A stretch of DNA of 53,073 nt from Alphaproteobacteria bacterium (GTDB lineage Bacteria; Pseudomonadota; Alphaproteobacteria; UBA6615). A program made the position numbers and the translations under genes. The DNA is taken from NCBI GenBank assembly GCA_039980135.1, contig JBDXCV010000001.1, forward strand, positions 138,914 to 191,986. The letters are read 5' to 3'. The notes beneath the pieces are model-generated. The model worked only from the letters and a program-made list of their open reading frames with translations. It made no database searches and was not told the origin of the DNA. The stretch's first letter is position 1; every line of letters begins with the position of its first letter. Shown piece after piece: positions 28,166 to 37,015 of the stretch.

Positions 28166-28909
28166 ATGGCGAAAGACCGCAGCAAGAAAACCGGCGGCAC
28201 CATGGAAACGGTGCGGACGATCATCTACGCGTTGCTGATCGCGGGGGTGGTGCGCACGTTTCTGTTTCAGCCCTTCAACATTCCATCGGGGTCCATGATC
28301 CCGACCTTGTTGATCGGCGACTATCTGTTCGTGTCCAAATTCTCCTACGGCTATAGCCGCTATTCGCTTCCGTTTGGGCTCGGATTTTTCAATGGGCGGG
28401 TTTTTGGCGGCACGCCGGATCGCGGTGACGTGGCAGTGTTCCGCCACCCGCCGACCAACCGGGAGGACTTCATCAAGCGGATTGTCGGCATGCCCGGCGA
28501 TCACATTCAGATGGCCGGCGGCCGGTTGAGCATCAACGGCAATGTGGTGCCTCGGCGGCGTATTGACGACCATATCTCGCGCGACGGCGGCGGCCAGGTG
28601 CGCCGGGTCCCGCAATATGAGGAGACCTTGCCGAACGGCCGTACATATATAATCCGCGAGGGCTTTGGCGATCGAGGGCCGGCGGACAACAGCCGCGAAT
28701 TCGTGGTGCCAGCCGGCAACTATTTTGCCATGGGCGACAATCGCGACGACAGCAACGACAGCCGGGGTTGGGGTTTCGTTCCGGCGGAAAATCTAATCGG
28801 GCGGGCGGAAATACTATTCTTCTCGACCGACGGTACCGCGGGCTGGCTGGAGCCGTGGCGCTGGATCCAGGCGACGCGCTTCAATCGCATTTTCGATTCC
28901 GTGGACTGA
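28166..28909 (+). CDS. lepB: Signal peptidase I
   Basis: Cleaves signal peptides of exported proteins at the outer face of the inner membrane. The 247-residue protein has one membrane anchor (about 15-33). The catalytic Ser43 is in PSGSMIPTL and the general base Lys104 in KRIVGMPGD; the C-terminal GDNRDDSNDSR is box E. The single anchor and cytoplasmic Lys-rich start are usual for alphaproteobacteria. The last base of its TGA stop is the first base of the rnc ATG (TGATG). An intergenic region of 136 bases separates it from acpS and holds only GC-rich short dyads. Confidence 0.95.
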   Translation: MAKDRSKKTGGTMETVRTIIYALLIAGVVRTFLFQPFNIPSGSMIPTLLIGDYLFVSKFSYGYSRYSLPFGLGFFNGRVFGGTPDRGDVAVFRHPPTNREDFIKRIVGMPGDHIQMAGGRLSINGNVVPRRRIDDHISRDGGGQVRRVPQYEETLPNGRTYIIREGFGDRGPADNSREFVVPAGNYFAMGDNRDDSNDSRGWGFVPAENLIGRAEILFFSTDGTAGWLEPWRWIQATRFNRIFDSVD

Positions 28910-29577
28910 TGGCCGACGCGTCCGATCTTGGTGCACTCGAGCGTGCGCTCGGCCATGTTTTCACAAACCGCACCCTCCTTGAGCGCGCGCTGACCCACGC
29001 CAGCCGCGATTCAGTCCATTCCTATGAGCGCCTCGAGTTTCTCGGAGACCGGGTACTCGGGCTGGTGGTTGCTCGGATGCTGCTCGACCGGTTCCCCGAT
29101 GAGAAGGAAGGTGAGATCGGCCGACGGTTCGCCGCATTGGTAAATGCCGGATCTCTGGCGCAGGTCGGCGCAGAGCTCGGCCTCGCGCCCTATATTCTGG
29201 CGGGTCCGGGCGTGACGAACGAAGCCATCGTCGCCGATGTGGTCGAGGCGTTGATCGCGGCGCTGTACCGGGACGGCGGACTTGCCGTCGCGGAGACGTT
29301 TATCCGCGGTATTTGGGCGCCGATGATGGAGACCGTGTCGCGGCCACCACGCGACCCCAAGACGGCCTTGCAGGAATGGGCCCAGGCGGGCGGGCGAGGT
29401 TTGCCTAGCTATCATGATGTGGGCCGCGACGGTCCGGATCACGCGCCGTTGTTCAAGGTCGAGGTCAGAATCGAGGGGGTCAAGCCGGTTCAGGCGACGG
29501 GGCCGAGTAAACGCGCGGCCGAACGCGAAGGCGCGGCTATAATGCTCCGGATGCTCGGAATTGATCATGATGACTGA
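28909..29577 (+). CDS. rnc: Ribonuclease III
   Basis: Cleaves double-stranded RNA in rRNA and mRNA maturation. The 222-residue protein starts MADASDLGALERALGH; the RNase III signature YERLEFLGDRVLGL lies near residues 39-52 with the catalytic acidic residues, and EALIAALYRDGG gives the second set. A double-stranded RNA-binding domain covers about 150-222 (DPKTALQEWAQ to AAIMLRML). The ATG overlaps the lepB stop by one base, and the era start lies inside its last codons, so lepB-rnc-era are translationally coupled, as in many bacteria. Confidence 0.96.
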   Translation: MADASDLGALERALGHVFTNRTLLERALTHASRDSVHSYERLEFLGDRVLGLVVARMLLDRFPDEKEGEIGRRFAALVNAGSLAQVGAELGLAPYILAGPGVTNEAIVADVVEALIAALYRDGGLAVAETFIRGIWAPMMETVSRPPRDPKTALQEWAQAGGRGLPSYHDVGRDGPDHAPLFKVEVRIEGVKPVQATGPSKRAAEREGAAIMLRMLGIDHDD

Positions 29578-30496
29578 CGCGCCGAATGTCTCATCGGGTG
29601 AAGGCGGGACCCGTTGCGGATTTGTGTCCGTCCTCGGCGCGCCGAATGCCGGCAAGTCGACATTGGTCAACCGGCTGGTCGGCGCCAAGGTAACGATTGT
29701 CAGCCCGAAGGTGCAGACCACGCGGATGCGTGTGCGTGGCATCGCCATCAAGGACCGGACCCAGATTATCTATACCGATACGCCGGGTATCTTCGCCCCG
29801 AAGCGCCGTCTCGATCGCGCGATGGTGGACGCAGCGTGGGGCGGGGCGTCCGACGCGGATGTGATTGCGGTGCTGGTGGACGCCAAACGGGGAATCGATC
29901 GCGACGTGGAACGGATTATCGAGGGTCTCGAGATGCATTCGAGCCCCACGGTGCTGGTTCTCAACAAAGTGGATGGGCTCAAGCGCGAGGTCCTGCTGAC
30001 CCTCTCCGAGACCCTGAACGGCATGGCGCGGTTCGATTCGACGTTCATGATATCGGCCCTGAACGGCAACGGCGTGGACGATCTGGAGACGCATTTCCTT
30101 GGCCTGATGATGCCGGGACCCTGGCTGTTCCCCGAGGACGAGATATCCGACCTGCCGCAGCGCCTGTTTGCGGCCGAGGTGACCCGCGAGAAGGCGTATT
30201 TCGTGCTGCACCAGGAAATTCCCTATTCCCTCTCGGTCGAAACCGAGAGTTGGGAAGAGTTCGACAACGGCAGCGTGCGCATCGAACAGAATCTGACCGT
30301 CTCGCGGGAGTCGCAGAAGGGTATTGTCCTCGGCAAGGGGGGGCAGATGATCAAGCGCATCCGGGCCGACGCCCAGGCGGAACTGGCGGAGATCCTCGAA
30401 CGGCCGGTGCATTTGTTCGTGCGGGTGCGGGTGCGCGAGAAATGGGCCGAGGATCCGAGCCATTTCCGCGATTGGGGCCTGCGCTATGATGCTTAA
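29567..30496 (+). CDS. era: GTPase Era
   Basis: An essential small GTPase that binds 16S rRNA near its 3-prime end and helps 30S subunit assembly. G1 is GAPNAGKST, G3 is DTPGIF, G4 is NKVD and G5 is SALNG. The C-terminal KH domain has GKGGQMIKRI. Start candidates are ATG 29567 and ATG 29570, both inside the last codons of rnc; 29567 is chosen arbitrarily. Protein length is 309, close to E. coli Era (301). The Ser/Glu-rich stretch before the P-loop is longer than in E. coli. Confidence 0.96.
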   Translation: MMTDAPNVSSGEGGTRCGFVSVLGAPNAGKSTLVNRLVGAKVTIVSPKVQTTRMRVRGIAIKDRTQIIYTDTPGIFAPKRRLDRAMVDAAWGGASDADVIAVLVDAKRGIDRDVERIIEGLEMHSSPTVLVLNKVDGLKREVLLTLSETLNGMARFDSTFMISALNGNGVDDLETHFLGLMMPGPWLFPEDEISDLPQRLFAAEVTREKAYFVLHQEIPYSLSVETESWEEFDNGSVRIEQNLTVSRESQKGIVLGKGGQMIKRIRADAQAELAEILERPVHLFVRVRVREKWAEDPSHFRDWGLRYDA

Positions 30497-30516
30497 TCAC
30501 CCGAATCTGCGGCACC

Positions 30517-31296
30517 ATGGACTGGCGTGACGAGGGGTTTGTGCTGGCCGCCCGGCCCCATGGCGAAGGGGCGGCGGTCGTTCAGATTCTGACACGCGAG
30601 CACGGGCGACACGCCGGTCTGGTGCATGGCGGGGCGTCGCGGAGCAAGCGCGCGACGGTCGAGCCGGGCAACCTAGTGGATGCCGTCTGGCGCGCGCGCC
30701 TGACCGAACATCTGGGCCGGTTCACGATCGAGCCGTCCCGGCACACGGCCGCCCAGATCATGGATGATCCGGCACGGCTCGCAGCCCTGTCGGCGGCCTG
30801 CGCGGTGACGGAGACGGTGATACCCGAGCGTGAGCCCCACCCGGGTCTTTTCGACGCGACGGCAGCATTGTTCGACGCGCTCACCGATGGCGATGAGGAA
30901 ATTTGGCCCGCCGTATATATCCAGTGGGAAATGGGCTTGCTGGGTGAACTCGGGTTCGGACTCGACCTGCAAGCCTGCGCGGCCACGGGCGTGACCGCCG
31001 ATCTTGTGTATGTCAGCCCCCGGACGGGCAGGGCCGTATCACGCGAGGCCGGCGCGCCCTACGCCGACCGTATGCTGACGTTGCCGTTGTTCCTTCAGCC
31101 GGACGGGCGGGGTCGGGGCGCGACGGCGGCCGATTTTACCGCGGGCTTGCGCCTGACAGGCCACTTCCTGGCCCGGCATGCGTTTGATCCGCTGGACAGG
31201 CCTTTGCCGCCCGCGCGTACGCGCCTCGAATCCCTGGTCAGCCGGCGTTCGGGCTTGGCCGAAGAGGATGGCGAGAAAGATGCGCCGGATTCTTGA
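30517..31296 (+). CDS. recO: DNA repair protein RecO
   Basis: A mediator of the RecFOR recombination pathway that loads RecA on SSB-coated DNA. The 259-residue protein has an N-terminal OB-fold (about 1-80, starting MDWRDEGFVLAARPHGEG and including HGGASRSKRA) and a helical C-terminal part. The QACAATGV segment marks the region that binds zinc in other RecO proteins, but only one Cys pair could be found there, so the full Cys4 site is missing, as is common in alphaproteobacteria. It follows era by 20 bases. Confidence 0.9.
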   Translation: MDWRDEGFVLAARPHGEGAAVVQILTREHGRHAGLVHGGASRSKRATVEPGNLVDAVWRARLTEHLGRFTIEPSRHTAAQIMDDPARLAALSAACAVTETVIPEREPHPGLFDATAALFDALTDGDEEIWPAVYIQWEMGLLGELGFGLDLQACAATGVTADLVYVSPRTGRAVSREAGAPYADRMLTLPLFLQPDGRGRGATAADFTAGLRLTGHFLARHAFDPLDRPLPPARTRLESLVSRRSGLAEEDGEKDAPDS

Positions 31297-31349
31297 GGTG
31301 ACTCATGCGCACACCCTAAAAGGGCATGTTGTGTAACGGAGCTTTGAGA

Positions 31350-33575
31350 ATGACGGTAATCGGCGGTGAAATTCGTCAGGAGGCGTTCAAGGACGCGCTG
31401 AGCGAGCGCTATCTGAGCTATGCGCTCTCGACGATCATGGCGCGGTCCCTGCCGGATGTGCGCGACGGGCTGAAGCCGGTGCACCGGCGCTTGCTGCATG
31501 CGATGCGTCAACTGCGTCTCGACCCCGATCAGGGTTACAAGAAATGCGCGCGCGTCGTCGGCGACGTGATGGGCAAGTATCACCCCCATGGCGACCAGGC
31601 GATCTACGATGCGATGGTGCGGCTGGCCCAGGAATTTGCGGTTCGCTATCCGCTGGTGGACGGGCAGGGGAACTTCGGCAATATCGATGGCGATAACGCC
31701 GCGGCGATGCGCTACACCGAAGCGCGGATGACCGCGGTCGCGCAGGCCTTGCTCGACGGAATCGACGAGGACGCGGTCGATTTTCGCGATACCTATGACG
31801 GCGAAGGCGATGAGCCGGTCGTCCTGCCGTCGAATTTTCCGAATTTGCTCGCCAATGGCGCGACGGGCATCGCGGTGGGCATGGCGACCAGCATTCCGCC
31901 TCATAATGTGGGTGAAATCTGCAACGCGTTGGCGCATCTGCTGAAAACCCCGAATGCGACGATCGCCAAGCTGGTGTCGCTGATGCCGGGGCCGGATTTC
32001 CCGACCGGCGGTGTGCTCGTCGAGGATCGCGAGACCGTGATCGAAGCCTACGCCAGTGGTCGGGGCAGTTTCCGCATTCGCGCGCGCTGGGAGGAAGAAT
32101 CTCTGGGGCGCGGCCAGTATCAGGTCGTCGTCACCGAAATTCCCTATCAGGTTCAGAAATCGCGGCTGGTCGAACGCATCGCGGAGTTGATGCATGCGCG
32201 CAAGCTCCCGCTGCTTGGTGATATCCGCGAAGAATCGGCCGACGATATCCGTCTGGTTCTGGAGCCCAAGAGCCGCAACGTTACGGCAGAAATGCTCATG
32301 GAGAGCCTGTTCCGCAACACGGACATGGAGTCCCGTATCGGGTTGAACATGAACGTGCTGGATGCCGAGACCGTACCGCGGGTGATGGATCTGCGCGAAG
32401 TGCTCCAGGCCTATCTGGACCATCGCCACGACGTTCTGGTGCGCCGGACGAAATACCGTTTGGAGAAGATTGCGGACCGTCTGGACGTTTTGAAAGGCTA
32501 CATGGTCGTCTTCCTCAACCTCGACGAGGTGATCGCGGTGATCCGCGAGGAGGACGATCCGCGCGCGGTCATGAAGAAGCGCTGGGAATTGAACGATGCC
32601 CAGGTCGATGCGATCCTGAACATGCGCCTGCGCTCGTTGCGGCGGCTCGAGGAAATCGCCATCCGCGAAGAGATCGAGGGGCTCGAAGGCGAGCAGAAAA
32701 CCCTGAAGGCCCTGCTTCGCGACAAGGCCAAGCGGACAAAGCGTCTCGCAGACGAGATCGCCGACCTCAAGAAGGCCTTCGGCCCCAAGACGGACCTGGG
32801 CCGCCGGCGCACCGAAATCGCCGATGCGCCCGAACCCGTTGCCGTGCCGGTCGAGGCGATGATCGAACGCGAGCCGGTGACCATCGTGTGCTCCGAAAAG
32901 GGCTGGGTACGCACAATCAAGGGACAGGGGATCGACCCCAAGGAGCTCAAGTTCAAGGAAGGTGATCGCGGCAAGTTCGTCATCCCGGCCGAGACAACCG
33001 ACAAGTTACTGGTGTTCGCAACGAACGGGCGCTTCTACACCGTGGCGGTGGACAAGCTGCCGGGCGGGCGCGGGCATGGCGAGCCGCTGCGCCTGATGTT
33101 CGATCTCGGCAATGATGCGGAAATCGTGACCCTCAAGGTGCACAAACCCGGCGATAAAATGGTCGTCGCGTCGAGCGACGGGCGCGGGTTCGTCGTGCCC
33201 GAGGACGAGGTTGTCGCCCAGACCAGGAGCGGCAAGCAGGTTCTCAACGTGAAGGGTGATGTGGAGGCGGTGGCCTGTGCGCGGGCTGATGGCGACCATA
33301 TCGCGGTGCTCGGCAAGAAACGGAAGATGGTCGTCTTCCCGTTGTCGGAACTCCCCGAGATGTCGCGTGGCCGCGGGGTGAAATTGCAGAGCTACGGAAC
33401 GGGCGACAGCCTGGCGGATGTTGCGACGTTCGTGATGTCGGATGGCCTCACCACGCGGACGGGTGACCGGCATCGGACATTCCCGAAGGATGAACTCAAG
33501 GATTGGATCGGCAAGCGTGCCCAGGCGGGACGCAAGGTGCCGCGCGGTTTCCCGACGGCGCCGCGTTTTTCATAG
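31350..33575 (+). CDS. parC: DNA topoisomerase IV subunit A
   Basis: The 741-residue cleavage subunit of topoisomerase IV. The active-site Tyr122 is in AMRYTEARM and the N-terminal part has [17 protein letters not shown]. The quinolone-resistance region reads [20 protein letters not shown], so the positions matching E. coli Ser80 and Glu84 are Gln83 and Asp87. The C-terminal blades lack the QRRGGKG GyrA box, which, with length, separates it from gyrA. ATG 31350 has GGAG at 8 bases; TTG/ATG upstream is rejected. It follows recO by 53 bases, possibly with its own promoter. Confidence 0.95.
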   Translation: MTVIGGEIRQEAFKDALSERYLSYALSTIMARSLPDVRDGLKPVHRRLLHAMRQLRLDPDQGYKKCARVVGDVMGKYHPHGDQAIYDAMVRLAQEFAVRYPLVDGQGNFGNIDGDNAAAMRYTEARMTAVAQALLDGIDEDAVDFRDTYDGEGDEPVVLPSNFPNLLANGATGIAVGMATSIPPHNVGEICNALAHLLKTPNATIAKLVSLMPGPDFPTGGVLVEDRETVIEAYASGRGSFRIRARWEEESLGRGQYQVVVTEIPYQVQKSRLVERIAELMHARKLPLLGDIREESADDIRLVLEPKSRNVTAEMLMESLFRNTDMESRIGLNMNVLDAETVPRVMDLREVLQAYLDHRHDVLVRRTKYRLEKIADRLDVLKGYMVVFLNLDEVIAVIREEDDPRAVMKKRWELNDAQVDAILNMRLRSLRRLEEIAIREEIEGLEGEQKTLKALLRDKAKRTKRLADEIADLKKAFGPKTDLGRRRTEIADAPEPVAVPVEAMIEREPVTIVCSEKGWVRTIKGQGIDPKELKFKEGDRGKFVIPAETTDKLLVFATNGRFYTVAVDKLPGGRGHGEPLRLMFDLGNDAEIVTLKVHKPGDKMVVASSDGRGFVVPEDEVVAQTRSGKQVLNVKGDVEAVACARADGDHIAVLGKKRKMVVFPLSELPEMSRGRGVKLQSYGTGDSLADVATFVMSDGLTTRTGDRHRTFPKDELKDWIGKRAQAGRKVPRGFPTAPRFS

Positions 33576-33624
33576 GGGTCGCCGGTGCCCGGGATTATTG
33601 GCAGCGGTCCGGGAAGCTGATAAC

Positions 33625-33640
33625 AGTCAGAAAAGTGACT
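33625..33640. repeat. Inverted repeat upstream of bioY
   Basis: AGTCA (33625-33629), six bases, TGACT (33636-33640), 22 bases upstream of the bioY start. No BioR box (TTATMKATAA) was found, so the regulator is unknown. Confidence 0.3.
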
Positions 33641-33662
33641 ACACGCGAACTGGAGAGAATTC

Positions 33663-34253
33663 ATGCAGGTATCAGCAGGTACAGCGCCCACGTTGATCGA
33701 TACGATTTGGCCGCGGCAATCGGGTGGTTTGCTCCGCATGGCGCTTCTGGCGGTCGCAGGCAGCATCCTGATGGCGCTGTCGGCCAAGACCCAGGTCCCG
33801 ATGTGGCCGGTCCCGATGACGATGCAGACATTTGCGGTGCTGGTGATCGGAATGTCGTTTGGCTTTCGTCTCGCCGGCGTAACCCTGCTTCTGTATCTCG
33901 CCGAAGGTGCCGTGGGGTTGCCGGTTTTCGCCAGCGGCGGCGGTCTCGCCTATTTCGCCGGTCCGACGACCGGCTATCTGGTCGGATTCCTCGTCGCCGC
34001 GATGCTGGTTGGATGGCTGGGCGAAAAAGGCTGGGATCGCAGTGTTCCGCTGACCTTCGTGGCGATGTTCGTGGGGACAATCGTTATCTTTGCACTGGGC
34101 GTGACCTGGCTTGCAGTCTTCCTGAATAATTTTCAGGCGGCACTCGCAAACGGATTCAGCCCGTTCATCATCGGCGCGTTCGTGAAGATCGCGCTTGCGG
34201 CGGCGGTTCTGCCTCTGGTCTGGAAGTTTGCGATCCGCAAACGCGGTGTCTAG
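33663..34253 (+). CDS. bioY: Biotin transporter BioY (ECF S component)
   Basis: A 196-residue integral membrane protein with about six transmembrane helices that binds biotin. Family blocks are LMALSAKTQVPMWPVPMTMQTFAVL near the first helices and GPTTGYLVGFLVAAMLVGW. It can work alone or with the ECF energizing module (BioM, BioN), which is not in view. It follows parC by 87 bases; GGAG lies upstream of ATG 33663. The biotin it imports would serve AccB (accB at 19139). Confidence 0.93.
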   Translation: MQVSAGTAPTLIDTIWPRQSGGLLRMALLAVAGSILMALSAKTQVPMWPVPMTMQTFAVLVIGMSFGFRLAGVTLLLYLAEGAVGLPVFASGGGLAYFAGPTTGYLVGFLVAAMLVGWLGEKGWDRSVPLTFVAMFVGTIVIFALGVTWLAVFLNNFQAALANGFSPFIIGAFVKIALAAAVLPLVWKFAIRKRGV

Positions 34254-34275
34254 GCCGTTCGACAGCCTCTGAATC

Positions 34276-34313
34276 AAACGGCCGCCAGCCTCATGACGAG
34301 GCGGCGGCCGTTT
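34276..34313. terminator. Bidirectional terminator between bioY and the TRAP operon
   Basis: AAACGGCCGCC (34276-34286) with inner GCCTC pairs through a five-base loop with GAGGC and GGCGGCCGTTT (34303-34313), with one bulged A. T-rich bases follow on the plus strand (TTTCGCTTTG), and the A-rich start acts as the tail on the minus strand. Confidence 0.8.
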
Positions 34314-34336
34314 CGCTTTGATCGGCGGGTTGCGTC

Positions 34337-36997
34337 CTAGAAGTTCAGGGAGATATCCCTGTGCACGGCTAGGCAGCTTGCGATGTTGCCGGTAATCTCG
34401 TCCGGCAGCCGGTCCTGCAGTCGAAGCCCGATGGATGTCCGGATCGCCGCGTTGTAGGTCGCCAGTTCGCCCGACAGGACCGCGTCCGCACGCGTGCGCC
34501 ATTCCACCTCGGCGGCATGGGCCGCGATCGCTTTCGCGACCTCCGCGTTCGCCGTATCACGGTTCAGGCGGCGCGGTGAGAGTGCGCGGCGAGCTTTGGA
34601 CAGCGGGCTGCGTATGTCGTTGACCTGGGCGAGACCGGACAGGCTGTTGCTGGAGAATGCGCGGATGGCCGCAGAAGCTTCTTCCGGGCTGGCCGTTGCG
34701 ACCACCCCCTGCAGCGCAGTAAGCTGGTCGCCGATGGCGGCCAGGGCTTCAGTGTCGGCCAGAATCTCACGAATGTCGTGGACCGGCCCATAAGCCTCGT
34801 CGACCGTGCGACGGTAGGCGAGACGGGCCTTGCGCTCGGCACCTGTCAGATCGACGAACTGCTTGCGGATGTCCTTCCATTCGACGGGAATCCGCGATCG
34901 GAGTTCCGCTTGATGGGCGAGTAATTCCTCGATTTCGTGCTCGGCATCGAGAGCGCCCTCCGTGTCTTCGTCACGCTTGAGCTGGAATATCTCGTTGCGA
35001 ATTTCGTCGATTTCCCCGTCGACTTTTCGAGCATCGGATTCGAGACGGCGGACCTGACGATGGAACGGCTCGTAGTCCGGGATGAATGCGACCACGCTGG
35101 CCGCCGCGGTGCGCACATCGTCAACCCGCGCGAATACGTTGTCAGCCTTGTCCAGGCTGGCGCGCAGCGCATTGGCATGAGATTCGGGCAGAACCGACAG
35201 GTTCAATTGGTGGGCGTTGTTGATGGCAGCCTGAATCTGGTTACCGTTCGCGTCATAGAAACTGAACAGATGTTCTTCGATACAGGCCTGCAGACGGGGG
35301 TTTTGTGGCGGCGGTGCCGTATCGGCCGAGAGGAACGACTTGTTGGGCAGGAAGTTTACCAGGCCCGGGAAGAAGCCGACGATGGCGAGGCCGACCAGCT
35401 GCAAGCCGATGAAGACCGTCACACCCTTGTACATGTCGGTGGTTTTGACTTCCGGCGGGGCGACGCCGCGCAGATAGAACAGGGCGAAGCCAAAGGGAGG
35501 CGTCAGGAACGACGTCTGCATGTTGACGCCGATCATCACGCCCAGCCAGACGGCCGAGATGTTGGCCGACGGATCGGCCAGCAGGATCGGTGCGATGATC
35601 GGAACCACCACGACCGCGATCTCGATGAAGTCGAGGAAGAAGCCGAGAACGAAGATCACGGCCATAACCACGACGAACTGCGTCCAGAAGCCGCCCGGCA
35701 GACCGCCCAGGAACTCTCTGACCAGCTCTTCGCCGCCGAAGGCACGGAAGGCGGCCGTCAGCATTGCCGCGCCGAGCAGGATGATGAAGACCATGGACGT
35801 TGTCTTTGCCGTCTCCACCATCACCCCGCGCAGGGTGTCGTCGATCTTGAGGGTGCGCCAGGCGCTCCAGATGACGGCGACAAGTAGCGCCACCACGGCG
35901 ATTGCGGCGAGGGTCACCCCGAGCGCGTCCGTGCCGTCGTCGATGGATTTCACGTTCAGATCGAACTGGTTGCCCAGAATGAGGACCGCGGCGATGGAGA
36001 CAATCGCCAGGATGGCGGGGTAGAAGGCGCCGCGTTGGCCGTCCTTGAGCCGGTAGCCGGCCATGATCATGGCGCCGACGGCGCCGATGGCACCGGCCTG
36101 ATTGACGGTGGCGATACCCATGATGATCGAGCCGAGGACCGCGAGGATCAGGGTCAGCGGCGGCACCAGCGCCAGCAGGACCCGGCCGGCGAAGCGGATG
36201 TCGTAACGGCCCTCATAGGGGACGGGCGGTGCCGAGCCTTTCTTCAGGAAGGCGAACACCAGGATATACAGGGCGTAGAGACCGACGAGAACCATCCCCG
36301 GCAGCAGGGCGCCGAGGAACATGTCGCCGGCGCTGGTCGAGGTGATGTCGAACTCGCTCGGCATCGTGATCTCGCCGGTGCCGAACTTGTACTCCAGCTT
36401 GCGCGCGGTACTGGCCTGATCGGTTGCGTTCGAGAGCTGGTCGGCCAGGATGATAAGGACGATCGATGGCGGGATGATCTGGCCGAGCGTGCCCGACGCG
36501 GCGATCGTACCCGTCGCGAGTGGCTTTGAGTAATTATTGCGCAGCATCGCGGGCAGGGAAATGAGACCCATGGCGACGACCGTCGCGCCGACGATGCCCG
36601 TGGTAGCGGCGAGCAGCGCGCCGACAAAGACCACCGAGATGCCGAGACCGCCGGGCACGGGGCCGAACAGCTGCGCCATCGTGACCAGAAGATCTTCGGC
36701 GATCTTCGAGCGCTGCAGCATGATGCCCATGAACACGAAGAGCGGCACCGCGATCAGCGTGTCGCGTTCGACTTCCCAATAGACCCCTCTGAAGTTGGTC
36801 ACCCCCGCGGTAAGCCACTGGATGGGGCCATCCTGGGCGAAGTAGGCGCCCGTATCCCCGGCGAATATCACGCCGGTGAGGGCGGCGAGGCCGATCGTCA
36901 GGATCGCCGCCCCCGGCAGGGCGAACGCGACGGGGAAGCCCATGCCCAGGGCACCCGCCATGATCAGGACCAGCAAAGCTACGAAGAAGAGTTCCAT
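34337..36997 (-). CDS. TRAP transporter large permease (DctM type) with a long C-terminal coiled-coil extension
   Basis: An 886-residue membrane protein. Residues 1-550 form the usual DctM-type transporter, with about 12 hydrophobic segments including GALLAATTGIVGATVVAMG, the IIPPSIVLIILADQL family block and LGVMIGVNMQTSFLTPPFGF. From about 555 to 886 (bases 34337-35335) it has an unusual soluble extension: a Pro-rich hinge (APPPQNP), a small segment, then a charged coiled coil near 645-705 (HRQVRRLESDARKVDGEIDE) and helices to the end. The extension has no transmembrane segment. It is joined to the same open frame, so not a misassembled neighbour. Third gene after takP-like and the small permease. 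Confidence 0.88.
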   Translation of the reverse strand: MELFFVALLVLIMAGALGMGFPVAFALPGAAILTIGLAALTGVIFAGDTGAYFAQDGPIQWLTAGVTNFRGVYWEVERDTLIAVPLFVFMGIMLQRSKIAEDLLVTMAQLFGPVPGGLGISVVFVGALLAATTGIVGATVVAMGLISLPAMLRNNYSKPLATGTIAASGTLGQIIPPSIVLIILADQLSNATDQASTARKLEYKFGTGEITMPSEFDITSTSAGDMFLGALLPGMVLVGLYALYILVFAFLKKGSAPPVPYEGRYDIRFAGRVLLALVPPLTLILAVLGSIIMGIATVNQAGAIGAVGAMIMAGYRLKDGQRGAFYPAILAIVSIAAVLILGNQFDLNVKSIDDGTDALGVTLAAIAVVALLVAVIWSAWRTLKIDDTLRGVMVETAKTTSMVFIILLGAAMLTAAFRAFGGEELVREFLGGLPGGFWTQFVVVMAVIFVLGFFLDFIEIAVVVVPIIAPILLADPSANISAVWLGVMIGVNMQTSFLTPPFGFALFYLRGVAPPEVKTTDMYKGVTVFIGLQLVGLAIVGFFPGLVNFLPNKSFLSADTAPPPQNPRLQACIEEHLFSFYDANGNQIQAAINNAHQLNLSVLPESHANALRASLDKADNVFARVDDVRTAAASVVAFIPDYEPFHRQVRRLESDARKVDGEIDEIRNEIFQLKRDEDTEGALDAEHEIEELLAHQAELRSRIPVEWKDIRKQFVDLTGAERKARLAYRRTVDEAYGPVHDIREILADTEALAAIGDQLTALQGVVATASPEEASAAIRAFSSNSLSGLAQVNDIRSPLSKARRALSPRRLNRDTANAEVAKAIAAHAAEVEWRTRADAVLSGELATYNAAIRTSIGLRLQDRLPDEITGNIASCLAVHRDISLNF

Positions 36998-37015
36998 CAG
37001 TGCTGATCCCGCGGG

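Noticed and set aside
31350-33575. gyrA instead of parC
   Set aside because: The C-terminal domain lacks a GyrA box and the length fits ParC; the era-recO context also supports parC.
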